From Nematostella vectensis (taxonomy: Eukaryota > Cnidaria > Anthozoa > Actiniaria > Edwardsiidae): a stretch of DNA of 64,000 bases. How positions within the stretch are numbered: the stretch's first letter is position 1; each line of letters begins with the position of its first letter. The stretch is taken from the NCBI RefSeq assembly GCF_932526225.1, contig NC_064041.1, positions 6,035,042 through 6,099,041 of the forward strand, read 5' to 3'. Below, piece after piece: positions 10,553 to 22,100 of this stretch. The notes beneath the pieces were generated by a model. It ran no database searches. It saw only the letters and a program-made list of their open reading frames with translations, and was not told the origin of the DNA. The position numbers and the translations under genes are program-made.

Positions 10553-12487
10553 GGGGAAGGGCGCTTCCGAGGCTGACCCTATTTTCCTTAGCACACGAGT
10601 CATGCACGGGAAAACAGTCAGCATTGCTGCCTTCAAAAAAGAACATGTAAGTGTTTTGGAAAAGAGCAATCCCACACGAATTGTGTTTGAAGATCCTACT
10701 TGGCACAAGGTCCAGACATCTGTCCCCTACGGTCTTGATGATTCGGCAGGTGATGGAGCCCTCCTTCCAGTTAACCAGATCACCATTACCAGGAAGACAG
10801 GCAACCCAGTTGGCCAGGTTAGACTTTACCATGAACTCCCCCCCGATATGCTTCCAAAGGGTAAAGTTCATGGCGGAGTACGAGGTCTCGTTCAGGGGGG
10901 TCACGCTGCTAACTTTGCCTCCCCCAGTTTTTGGCCAGTTAGGAACTGGAGTGAGAGCATTTGTGGTTTCCATGAAGTTGGCAAAGTCAGTAAAGCGATA
11001 GCTGTATACTAGGGTCCAGCCTCCACCGTCCGTGGTCATGTCACAGTACACGCGCATAACATTTGGCGGATTAACGCTGATCCAGTAGTTCCCCGAGGCG
11101 GCCCATGGGTTTAACTTTTTTACTTGAAGACACGAAGCCACGGCGTCATCTTTCGAGCTGCCGGCTGAAAAACAGATGGCGAGAGTGACCAACCCCTTAA
11201 AACTTTTTTTGTGGGAAAAGTCAATTTTTGTATTCATTTCATTTCATTTTTTTTCAATCTTTGTGGTCAATTTTTAATGTTTATTTGCGTGTGTGTTTTT
11301 AAAAGTGCGACGCGCGCTAGATATATTGACAGTTCTATAAAGCCAATAAGAATCGGAGAAACGAGTCTAACCAATTGGCATATGTTTATAGTAGAATGCA
11401 ATCTACATTCAAGAATAAAAATAAACCATAGAACATTTGCGTGCGCTTATATGCATTTTTTTCTTAGAAAATCGTTATTTGCATTTTCGTGACTTAAGAC
11501 ATTTTCGTGCCTTATTACAAATTATCCTGCCAAAGGTGTCATTATACAGCAGCAGGTGGTGTACTGCGCTTTTTAATGTTTTGCGAGTTTTAATAATAAA
11601 ATCAAACTGTTCCCTGGCTTAAATCGCTCAAATCAATGGAACAACGATTTAGGCTTTTGTGATTGGTCAGTGCTTTGTGGAAAGTGGCGTGTTAGAAACC
11701 ATTTCAGTGTTTGCCAATGAGACCTCGATTTTGAATAAAGACGCCAGCGGAGGAAGACAGCGGATAGCACAACATTGAAAACAGCAGTAGAGCGGAGTGT
11801 TAGTTGAGCTATGGCAATTTCATAGAGATAACTACTTTGAAATAGGTACATATAGATCTTAATAGGGCTTCGGACACTTTTAAATTGGTTTTGCTTTTTC
11901 AATTTTAACTAAAAAATGGTTTTGCAAGATTCGCACTGTCCAAAAGATAAAGGACAATAAAATAAATATATCATGTTATTTCATGCCCATGAAAAATTGA
12001 TACTAAGGAGCATAAATATTTAATGGGTTACGAGTGAAAAAAAAAAACGAAAAAGTTATCAATTTTATTACGATTTAAAGCATTGCATCATGCCACATTC
12101 TGCAAAAATCTAGCTTTTTCAAAACAAAATACTAGAGAGCATTTTTAACAGTTTTTATGATATATGGAAAGAAAAGGTACCTTCCGTGTGACGCCGAATA
12201 TCGGAGAAGATGGACGGTTTGACCTGATCGACCTGTAGAGGAAACCCGTCCTTATTCGTCTTGTTCAGCTCGCATCTCTTGGTGACTTTGTTGTAATTTA
12301 TGCTTTTGCATTTCTCATCTGTATCGCAGTTGTCATTGCAAATACCAATATTTTCTACTTGGAAAGCTTTGAAAGACAATCCAGTCAGACGGATTCCGTT
12401 CACAGACTCAATTTTTTCGCACTGCTGGCCTGATACAGATGCGAAGAAGAAGAAAGCCAATAAGACAGCGTTCACCCTTAACATCAT
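10512..12487 (-). CDS. secreted PAN plus fibrinogen-like domain protein, 319 aa
   Basis: The two exons on the minus strand are 12487-12181 and 11164-10512, joined in phase 1 for 960 coding bases. Exon 1 gives a signal peptide (MMLRVNAVLLAFFFFASVSG) and a PAN/apple-like module (QQCEKIES, GICNDNCDTDEKCKSINYN, CELN). Exon 2 gives a fibrinogen-related C-terminal domain: ASCLQVKKLNPWAASGNYWI, MRVYCDMTTDGGGWTLVYSY, a middle region ending in CFPVHDSCAKEN, and the end NVPNPSGTIYLR. The family is extracellular and often carbohydrate- or surface-binding; no ligand can be named. The start at 12487 is the first Met before the hydrophobic core; the next Met is adjacent. The stop region is the seed of the 52-bp array downstream. 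Confidence 0.85.
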
Positions 12488-13868
12488 GGTTTTCTTTGAC
12501 TTTGAAATATTTTAAAGGCTTTCTCCAACCATGACGTCTTTGAAAGAATGCACGTTAATTTTCCAGTGTCTTGTATTCATCAAATCCCGTGCTCTGGTTG
12601 GCTCTCGTGAGATCCAATACTACAATGCTGAGTCGATTTGTAAAATGAAAACTGAAACCACTCTTTTTACTCCCAGTTTATCGACCTTCACATTAAAACG
12701 ACATTTTATTTGTCATTTTACTTTAGAATTATTGTCTTTCAAAAAATTGGCTTCAAGCTTTCCTGTGTTTTGTCAATTTTCCGTAAAAATAATTTTGATA
12801 AAGGAACGCGACAATTTCAAGTTTGCATATTTAAGAGGGGTATTTCTAATCAATGAAAATATATTTCCGTCTGAAGAGAATTTAAGCGAAATAAACCATC
12901 TCTATGATCAACTCGAGTTTAAAACGACGTAATTGGGACTAAAATATTTCACAAAATTGAACTCAGAAAAGGTTTATGTTAGAGGTTCTGTATTTCTGAA
13001 TGATTTTAATTTTAAAAAAGCGTTGCGTGGAGATACAGAATGGACGCTTTATTGAATGGTTATACTAAGCAAAATCTCCGCAAACAGAGGCGATACCTCC
13101 CCTCGTGCAACCGTAAGGTAAAGAAATCTATGGCCTCGTTGGGTTCAAGACCTTGGTCACGGTATATTACATTACGAATCTTCAAGCTGGTGAATAACAT
13201 ATACACATTATTTAGTCCTATTAAAATTTAATCATAAGATGATGGGATGAAATTATGATTTTATTAAAGTGCCAATCCATTTAGCCTATTACTGTAACTT
13301 GAGGACACATCAGAACATGGTGAAAATTTAGTGAAAAGCCTTAGTAACATTATTTTAACACGAGAAATACATAATTGCTACTTCATTTTCAAATGCACAA
13401 GAGAGTAATCGCCATGAATAGAACTTATTTTTTTTTTCTAGAGGATAGTGTTAGTTATATTAGTTTCTCAAAAAGAGCACTTCACTATTTCTTCCATATT
13501 ATCCTAATAAATCTGTACTTGGGGGCGGGAGTAGTAGGGTCGACAGGTGAAGTTGGTGGTGGTTGCAAACTATCCCAAGTCGCTGCGTTCTCGAGGGCAT
13601 GTCGATAATACAGGTGATGTGATTCACTTGCAAATTTCAACCAATGCATAAGACTGGATAAACTTGTTTTTATTATAGTATAATTGATCGAGCTACACGA
13701 AAGTGTTTAACGAACACTATTCGGTAGCCATCCAATAAGCTGGAGTCTCAACCAACATATTGCGAACTAATGAAAACTGACTCTAATCACACAGCGAGCA
13801 TAAAATTTGAATGCGCTCTTTGAAAAAAGGATAGACGTTTAGTTTTAAAAAGCATATGAATGTAGTAT
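12488..13868. other. intergenic, no supported gene
   Basis: AT-rich DNA between the PAN-fibrinogen gene and the MITE pair before the GPCR. A 133-codon open frame at 12531-12932 has no recognisable domain or codon pattern and I do not accept it as a gene. Confidence 0.5.
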
Positions 13869-14047
13869 GTACACCTATTTCAAATAAGGTTACACTCCTG
13901 AATCCTTGTATCTAAAAGCCATGTGAATGCCCATAAGAATGTAAACAAAAACTCTACAGCTTTTCAAACCTTGATTTGTATTTTATTTACGTAAAGCCCT
14001 GCGGGTCACATATTCTCCGAGTGAAATCTTACTTGAAATAGGCGTAC
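13869..14047. mobile_element. MITE of the GTACACCTATTTCAAATAAGG family
   Basis: The left arm begins GTACACCTATTTCAAATAAG, and the right arm is its diverged inverse (CTTACTTGAAATAGGCGTAC). The interior includes gcagg/ccctgcgggt words shared with copies at 35356-35622 and 36248-36440; a fragment is at about 43292. Confidence 0.7.
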
Positions 14048-14066
14048 TCAGTATAATATACGTATT

Positions 14067-14209
14067 AGAGTGGTTTTCAAAAACCCGTGAAATACTATTT
14101 AGCTTATTTAGTACTAACACACTGTAATGTCTTTGTTCTCTTTTGTTCTGGCTTGACTATTACATTTTAACAAATACATTTTGTTGCACGGGATTTTGAA
14201 AACCACTCT
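14067..14209. mobile_element. 143-bp MITE with AGAGTGGTTTTCAAAA ends
   Basis: AGAGTGGTTTTCAAAA and TTTTGAAAACCACTCT are perfect terminal inverted repeats. The interior word atgtctttgttctcttttgt recurs at 60584 beside another gcgggattttga end, so a second copy of the family lies within the 60-61 kb cluster. TA flanks both ends, compatible with a mariner-type non-autonomous element. Confidence 0.75.
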
Positions 14210-14247
14210 ATATACAGTATAAATATAGAATAAGTCAAGTCGCGTTC

Positions 14248-15266
14248 TCACTCACTTATAGGATTAGTGTCACGAGAGGGGCCCTTCTCAGTAGCGGGTG
14301 TCGTTTTTATGTAGAACATTTTTACCAGTGCCTTGCGTAGACTTTTCATGTAAACGAAATATATAACAACATTGCACAACCCGTTCGCATAGATTAACAG
14401 TGCCATCGTGAACCGTATCAATCGGTCTGTCGCAAAGTCGAACGGTATTTTCCAAAACAATGTGATGTTTATATAGGTGACGTACGCGAAATAGGGCAAG
14501 ACAATCGCAAATGTGACGGAAATAAGCATTTTGCTGCCATCGAATCGCCATGCTTGCTCTCTGGGCATGGGCTGGTTTTCCGATAAAACCTGTTTGCTTT
14601 TGCGACGCAATAACCGCGCGATTGCGAGTGATGTGACGGTGAGGACGATACAAGGCAAGATGTACACACATACACTAAACCCTAGGAAAAGAAATTTGTG
14701 GGTGGGGTCAGGTCGGCATAGCATTGTGTATGATTCATCGTCGATATCTACTGGTATCGTGTTATGGGCGATAGCTGGTAGCAGCGATAATACTAGACCT
14801 GTAAGCCAAACTGCAACTACGCATCGAGCAACAGTGCGACGACTAGGGACCTTTAGTGGGTGGAACGCGCATGCATACCTCTCTAAACCCATCACAAGTA
14901 AGTTTATCATGGTGATTGCAGGTCCAACTATACCTACGTACCTAACTACCTTGCACGCCAGATCCGTCTCTATGTTCAACCATCCTTTTACTTGTGATAT
15001 CGTCAGCGGTAGACTAACAAGGCTTGCCAGGATGTCAGATGAGGCAAGGCTCATGACGAAGTATCTCATCGTAGAGCGGGTCGATCCTGGGCTTGAGCGG
15101 TTTTCCTTGGCTTGACATACAGGACCAGGGCGTTGCCTGCGATGCTGAGGACGCCTATGATAGAGCTGATGGCGATAACCAACACCTTGACGGAGACGGC
15201 TTGTTGTATCGGCACCAAGATCTTTGAAGTCTGAGAAGCATCATTAACGCTCGAGTCTGACGACAT
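14248..15266 (-). CDS. class A (rhodopsin-like) GPCR, frameshifted in this copy
   Basis: One coding exon on the minus strand. ATG at 15266 follows an acceptor (tatttttag), so a non-coding 5' exon is likely further right. The first frame (to 15066) gives an N-terminus without a signal peptide and TM1 with IAGNALVLYV. The rest, from 15069 to the stop at 14248, is in another frame and gives TM2 (SLASSDIL), the extracellular Cys of TM3 (LACKVV), ERY at the end of TM3 (GLERYACAF), an ECL2 Cys (MLCRPD), TM6 with VLPYF instead of CWxP, and TM7 with NVVIY instead of NPxxY. The break lies between TM1 and TM2 in the first intracellular loop, around 15100-15125, and is explained by one inserted or lost base. 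It may be a sequencing error or a pseudogene. The ligand is unknown. Confidence 0.8.
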
Positions 15267-15269
15267 CAC

Positions 15270-16502
15270 TAAAAATATACAATTTTACTTTATTAGTGTA
15301 ATTGTAAACTTCATCATGCTTTATGGCGATATGAGGAAATAAGAAAAAAAAAAACAAGCAAACTACAAGGGAGAACATGGCTGTGGATATCCCTTAAACG
15401 CCTTAGCGCGCAAATCTTGACTAAGGCTTTTTAGTTCCAAGGAAAACCCTATTTTGAGAGTTTAGCAGCGCACTCGTACCCTCAAGTTACGATTAAGTTT
15501 AATTACAGTTAAATTGATAAAAAAATACATAAAATGCAGCCCTTCCAAAACAAAAAGGCGACAGTTTAAAGGCAATTTATATAAAAAAAATCAATATAAG
15601 AAAAGAGTCGCAAGCTTTAAGATATAAAATACAATGCTTACCATTACCAACTGTGGACACGGACTTTACTTGATTTCATTTCATCTGCCAAGAAAATATT
15701 TTTTCTCTCTGAAAATTAGGGACATGAGACATGTCAAACATATTTTAGAGACATAACTTCTATTGCAGTTTACGTCCAGATTAAAAAAAAAGCAGTTGAT
15801 CAACTTACTTTTAGCGAGTACCTGGAAGTTCTTCTCTCGTTTAACGCGGCTCAATTAATGAGCTTGAACAGTTGAACCTTGAGATGTAGTGTTTAAAATC
15901 TCTATTCTCTGGCCACATCCTGTTGTTATTTGAACTTGAATAGTAGATAATAGCAAAATCTGAATCTGTTTATTCATGTTTTGCAGCCGTTAGGAATTTG
16001 TGTTCCCCCACTCAATTACTCATTTTGGGAAAGGGCAACGCAAAGAAGATTACAGGAATAAGTTGGTTCTCTTTCCCGAAAGTACTGTTGTGCGACTATT
16101 CTACAACATTCTCATAAATAAATATTCTAGAAATCCTAGTTTGGTCACCGGATCTCAATATTGACCTTTTATCACCTTTTCACCTTATTCTGAATACTAA
16201 GTATGCACCTGCTAGTCATACAGGTCATGCGCAGTGTGACCTATGCCAAAACCAGTTTAGCGTTTACCTTAGATAAACATTTACTTTGCAGACATTTCGA
16301 ACAAGCCAAACGTATCCCTCAGCCTCATTATTCTGTTGTATTTTATATAATTATTTCTAGTCAATTGATTGTTATTCTATTATCGACGGATTCTTACTAT
16401 AGTTATCCTCAATTGTGAAATTGTTCTGTTCCCTTAGATCAACATTTATTTGCAATTCTTGCATCACCTCTCTTAGAGCTGTCAAACCAGTTAGTACCGA
16501 AT
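15270..16502. other. 5' flank and probable UTR intron of the GPCR
   Basis: AT-rich, with no exon that I can support. The acceptor directly before the GPCR start implies that a leader exon lies in or beyond this stretch. Confidence 0.4.
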
Positions 16503-16625
<123 letters not shown>

Positions 16626-17000
16626 GGTTTATTAGCATTCCAACATGAGAGGCTCTTCTATGCTAATGAAACTAACTACACTAACTAACAATATAATTAA
16701 TAATATACTATAAACTTGAAATTTTAAAATATAAATATACAAGAAAACATACATGTTCCTATTTAGCATTAAGTGTGGTTACTCTTGTCCTGGCTCTATT
16801 GCTGAAGTAGAGCTTAGCGCTCCGCTTAAACATTGTGAAATCTCGAGCCTCTCTCGTTGCAGTTGGTAACATTTTAAACATTTGAGAGGCATTATACGAG
16901 AGTACCAGGTGTGTGGGCCGTGCTAAGTTTAAATTCACTGCTGGACCTTAAAGTTCTGCCAGGTGCATATTGTTGAAGCCGAAGATGCGCCGGCCAATTA
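16626..17000 (-). mobile_element. 5'-truncated LINE fragment, C-terminus of the reverse transcriptase ORF
   Basis: Read on the minus strand, one frame encodes a typical non-LTR tail: TREARDFTMFKRSAKLYFSN followed by RARTRVTTLNAK and a stop, preceded by an NLARPTHLVLSYNASQMFK-like segment. About 60 codons are intact. The element ends in the (ATT)n tract at 16503-16625, as RTE/CR1-like LINEs often do. The clade is not certain. Confidence 0.65.
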
Positions 17001-18477
17001 GTAAAATGTACAGCCTTGAAAGCTAGTTTAGCTAGACTGAAATCCTGTCTTTCGGTGAATTTCGGTGAATTATTAATTAGTCAGTATAAATAGAAGTTCA
17101 CTGTAAAACACATGGCACTTGTAATAACGACAGCTTGCTGTGGAGGCTATCGAGTAAGTTCTGTTAGCTTCGTGAAGACAATCCCTAGTCAAGGAAGAGG
17201 CCTAGTAAGGATTCCCTCCTATCAGCCTCGCCTTCTGAGAATCGTCTGATCGTTACCTCCTAGAACGAGCTAAAAAGAGCTTGTCTTAACAATAAACGCT
17301 ACTGTGAACCAGCCGTTCGTATTGTGACCTTGACCTGGTTCACCCCTGACAACAGTACAAATAAAATGGCTACATCAAGCAAGCTACAACAAAAATCATA
17401 TGCAGAAAACTGTGAATTTATTTATCGTTTAGTATGATAAAAATATAAGGGCGACGACTCTGCGGAAACATAAAACAAAGTCGGGAAAAAAAAAAAACAG
17501 AACCATCCCACGTTGTTAACACCAACAACACCAGGAATAAAAAATACATTTGTAGCAGAGCTATCAAGAAATGATGGCCGTTTTGGTTGAATCGGGGCTG
17601 GCAAATAACCTTAAAACTGGAATAACAATTTAAAATAAATGCGGGTTCGTGATTACAGTTAGCTATTTAACGATAGCTGGAACCCTTGATAACTCGACCC
17701 AAAAATATATTCATTCCCGTGAGTTTTCTTTACAATACTCGAAGGTACTATTGTTTCTCTCTATTTTTTTCTCTATTTCTTTTTCTTTTCTTGAACACGG
17801 ACTTCTGTAAAAAGGTCATAATTTTCATCATTCTTTTGCTTTTCAAATGGTTATTCATAGTCTTGTCTATATTTGGTCTACTTTTGTGGGAAGAAAACTC
17901 CCCTATGCAGTAGGTGCCGGAATATCCACTTACTGAAAACTATTGAATGGATTAAGGAATAAAAAGCGCGTGTGTCATCATTGCGTTTTGGTCGATGCTT
18001 TTGTTTTGTCAAATAATTAAATTATTTTTTACCGGTATTGAAATTTATCTCCTGGACTAGTGCTTGTTAAGACTGCTAAATTGGCTTTAGCAAACTATAG
18101 AAGGGGTAAAAATACACACATTAAAGATACTTTAACTTCGAAATGGAAAATTTGAATTTGAGTTTGAATTATCGATAGAAAACAATTAAAACATTACTAC
18201 CAGTCGAAGTTTTGAGGGGAAAATATATACCCCGAATTCTGGAGCAATAAACAGCTGCTAAGAGATTGGTTCTTAGGGCTATCTTCCGCCTTTCCTCTAA
18301 TATCCCTCTAAGATTGTTGAATAAACCGTGGTCTACGGATCGAAAACTCGAGTCCCTTTTTAATAAAAATATTTTATTCTTTATCATGAAGCAGAATAGT
18401 ATAAGAAAAATACATTTCAATGTCTGGAACTCTTTAGCTTTGGCGTGGGTGGATCGTTGAGTGAACCGTGAAACACG
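17001..18477. other. intergenic, no gene seen
   Basis: This contains a possible LTR-like piece at about 17100-17345 (with aataaa and promoter-like words) but no matching partner, and otherwise low-complexity AT-rich DNA. Confidence 0.4.
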
Positions 18478-19116
18478 ATGGTCCATTTTGGTGTTTAAAA
18501 CACTAGTATACTTCCAGTCCATAGTTCGTTCAACGACTGGCTTGAGCGCCGTCATGTCCTGTTGCTGTAATCGCGGGCCCACGATAAATCCATCCTTTAA
18601 ACATAAGTGTACTTCCAGCCCATTGTTCATCGCTGCCATGGATATAAGAATGGCCTCCTCGGTTCTAATTGTTCTGCTGCTGTCATCATGGTCCCATGAA
18701 AAATACAATTGGCATATGCCCTTTAAGCACTAGTATACTTCCAACCTAATGTTCGTTCAATGACTGGCTTCAGCGCCGCCATGGATATAAGAATGGCCTC
18801 CTCTGTTCTAATTGTTCTTCTGCTGTCATCGTGGTCCCATGAAAAATACAATTGGCATACGGCCTTTAAGCACTAGTATACTCCCAACCTAATGTTCGTT
18901 CAATGACTGGCTTCAGCGCCGCCATGGATATAAGAATGGCCTTCTCGGTTCTAATTGTCATGCTGCTGTCATCGTGGTCCCATGAAAAATACAATTGGCA
19001 TATGCCCTTTAAGCACTAGTATACTTCCAACCTAATGTTCGTTCAATGACTGGCTTCAGCGCCGCCATGGATATAAGAATGGCCTCCTCGGTTCTAATTG
19101 TTCTGCTGCCCTGACC
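18478..19116 (-). repeat. 143-bp tandem array copying the last codons of SPOUT1
   Basis: Three near-identical units (period 143 bp, marked by CACTAGTATA at 18728, 18871 and 19014) and two diverged ones reach back to about 18478. Each unit carries the last ~100 bases of the SPOUT1 last exon (encoding RTIRTEEAILISMAA to WKYTSA and TAA) preceded on the minus strand by a cagcag segment that looks like a splice acceptor. The copy at 19009-19116 is the gene's own end. Confidence 0.9.
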
Positions 19117-22100
19117 TGGGCACGTATTCAAGTAGTGGTGAAAGAGCTCACTGGGGTCTGATACGTCAAGGCTCTCGTCAGATTCAAGACTCGCCTCCAG
19201 GCCCTTCAAACCACCGAACACTATCAGCATATGGCTGCAGAAGAAAGAAAAATCAATAATAGTAAATATGTAAGTAGAGGGTTTGGCCTCCAACCCCCCT
19301 CCCCCATCCCTTATTTATCATGACTCGCCTCCAAGCGCTTCAAACCACCGAACACTATCAGCATAAGGCTACAGACGGGGAAAATCAATAAAAAATAACA
19401 ATGTCTTTGAGGGTTTCAGTGTCTGGAGAAACAGGAGGGGCCAAAAGGGACTTTCAAGGCATTTTCTCCGGTACTTTAGATAATGTCTTATACATTTGTT
19501 GTATTTTTGGCTGGTTAAAGGGGGGCGGGCCCCCTAGGCCACCCCCCTGGCTACGCCCCTGACTGATGAATAAACCAGCCGGACCATCTGCGGCGGCGAT
19601 TATCATAAAGAACGGGACTAATAAAAAATGTAAAATAGACCTTAATATTTGGGAGTTTGGAAAGCTTCAGTGTGGAAGAAACCTTATGTGCACCTATCTG
19701 TCTTACAAAAGGCTTTTAGAGCCCTCACCAGGCAAATTATTCTAGTAATTTAGGTGGGGTGAAAACAGCATTAAAGCTGTCACAGTACCAATCACGTCCG
19801 TAAAATATCCAATCGTCCAATAGATGAAGAGAATAAAACACACTGACGTCATTCGTCACCATAGCAAATATTACGCCAGCGATGAAATTGTACTAGCCAA
19901 TAGTATGGCTAGTTCCGCTTCTAAGTGACGTCATCGGGCGTCAATCGTCAGGTTGGCAAAGAAACTAAGCTGGCCAGTAGGAGAGCGGGCCTGTCTGACG
20001 TCAAAAGAAGTCATAGCGACCATTACGTCGAGAATCACACAAGCAAGGCAGAAACTAAGAGTTTAATGCGTTATTTTTTTGAATTTCCATACGTAGACAC
20101 CTCATAAGACCACAAAGACTAAAAATTGTTATTTTAATACTGTTTAATCGAAAAAGACTTAACACGGTATTAATACTCTATCTCGTTAGAAATGGAAATG
20201 TCCCAATGCTTGGAGAAGACTTCATTGCTAGAGTCAGCGAACTTCTACAGTGAAAGAAACAGGAGGATTTTCGCGGGACACGAAACTAGCGATGTGCATC
20301 CATTTTCTTAGGAAAATGGGTTGAAGTAAAAAACACGCGCGCATTTTGAGGAATAATTCCAAGGTCGCCTTGATGTTGCTCATGTTTCCCATATCTAGTC
20401 CAGGATTGTCCTGATTGTCTCTAAGCAGACGCTCACCCCATTCAAAGGAGCCAATTAATATGGACATATTAGATGTTTCTTCGCTGCCGCCTGTAGCCGT
20501 AAATATCAACATGGAACAAAAGATGTACACTCGCGCAAACACCCCCGAATAGATAGAATCAGTCGCGAAATTCTCAAAATAAGTATTTGTATCTTTACCA
20601 ATAGTGTTTTTCCAATTAAATAAACTGAGTCGCGAAAATACTAAAAAAGAAGTATTGTTTTTATCACCAATCTTGTACTCATCCCACCCACCACAAACAG
20701 CACCAACCTCTACTCACCCTACCCACCTCAAACAGCACCCACCTCTACTCACCCCATCCCACTCAACCAGCACCCACCTTTACTCACCCACCCACCTCAA
20801 CCAGCACCCACCTCTACTCACCTCACCCACCTCAACCAGCACCCACCTCTACTCACCTCACCATCACAAACAACACCCACCTCTCCTCACCCCACCCCAC
20901 TCAAACAACACCAACCTTTACTCACCTCACCCTCCTCAAACAGCACCCACCTCTACTTACCCCACCCACCTCAACCAGCACCCACCTCTACTCACCTCAA
21001 ACAGCACTCACCTCTCCTCACCCACCCCCCACCTCAACCAGCACCCACCTCTAGTCACCTCACCCACCTCAACCAGCACTCACCTCTCCTCACCCTATCC
21101 GCCTCAAACAGCATTCACCTCTCCTCACCCCACCTACAATCCTCAACAAAAGTAAGTGGGACACTTCCCATACGAACAACCGCCAACCCTCTCCCCCAGA
21201 TTAATATTGGTTAGAGGCGATCTCTCAGCTCAAAACACAAGCAGTAGCAAGATCATTTGCCCTCCAGCATTGAGGAAGGGGGAGGGAAAGTCTCCCATTA
21301 GTTTTGTAAAAGATTGTAGCTCAAACAGCACCAACCTCTACTCACCCCACCCACCTCAAACAACACCCACTTCTACTCACCCCACCCCACTAAAACAACA
21401 CCCACCTCTCCTCACCCTACCCACCTAAACCAGCAGCCATCTCTACTCACCCCACCTCGCTCAAACAACAACCACCACTCTAAAGCTGTTGCTTATTACG
21501 AGAAGGAAACCAAAATTTTTATTATCAGTGACATCAACAGCCACCATTTTGGTATCCAAAAACCTGGTTCCTTGCTCAATCACAAATAATCAACCATTCT
21601 CAAAGTAGCTCCTTCTTTGGACCAAAGCCATCAGCACCTAGGGTGAAGCTATAGAAGCAAAGTAGACAAATAAACATTAAGGATTATACAAAACTACTGA
21701 ACCTGAAGGGCTGCAATTCTAAACAGTCCACTGGTGCTCCCCTTTCCGATGTGCCAATCATGACGTCATACCCTTGAGGGTAGGGGGACTCAGTGAAGAC
21801 GTCACTGAAGCTCGGCGCCAGTCTGACAGAGTACCCCCAGTATAAGCCTGCATCTGCCCTGGGTGCACTTGGGGAAACAACATTACCAAAGAAAACTTTG
21901 GGGTCTGAAACACAAAGGTAAAAAATCACCTGCTACAGGGGTAACACCCTCTATTCGAGAAACTTATATTCCAGAACCTAAAAATATTGGTCCTTCAAAT
22001 ATGGTATGTTTTATCACTAATGGCAATTGGCCAATACTTTCCAGTTGCAAATTTATTTTTACACTATAAGCAGCCAAAGAGACAAAACAAGTTTCAAAAT

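Noticed and set aside
12531-12932. 133-codon plus frame
   Set aside because: AT-rich, low-complexity composition and no domain; likely chance.
17090-17345. Possible solo LTR (TGTA...CA with AATAAA)
   Set aside because: There is no partner LTR, no clear target repeat and no primer-binding site; too weak.
20234-20542. 102-codon minus frame with a hydrophobic start, in SPOUT1 intron 7
   Set aside because: The apparent start is GTG; an internal ATG would give about 90 residues with no recognisable motif. There is not enough support for a nested gene.
20604-21428. Pro/His/Thr-rich plus-strand frames
   Set aside because: They are translations of the CA-rich minisatellite, antisense to SPOUT1.
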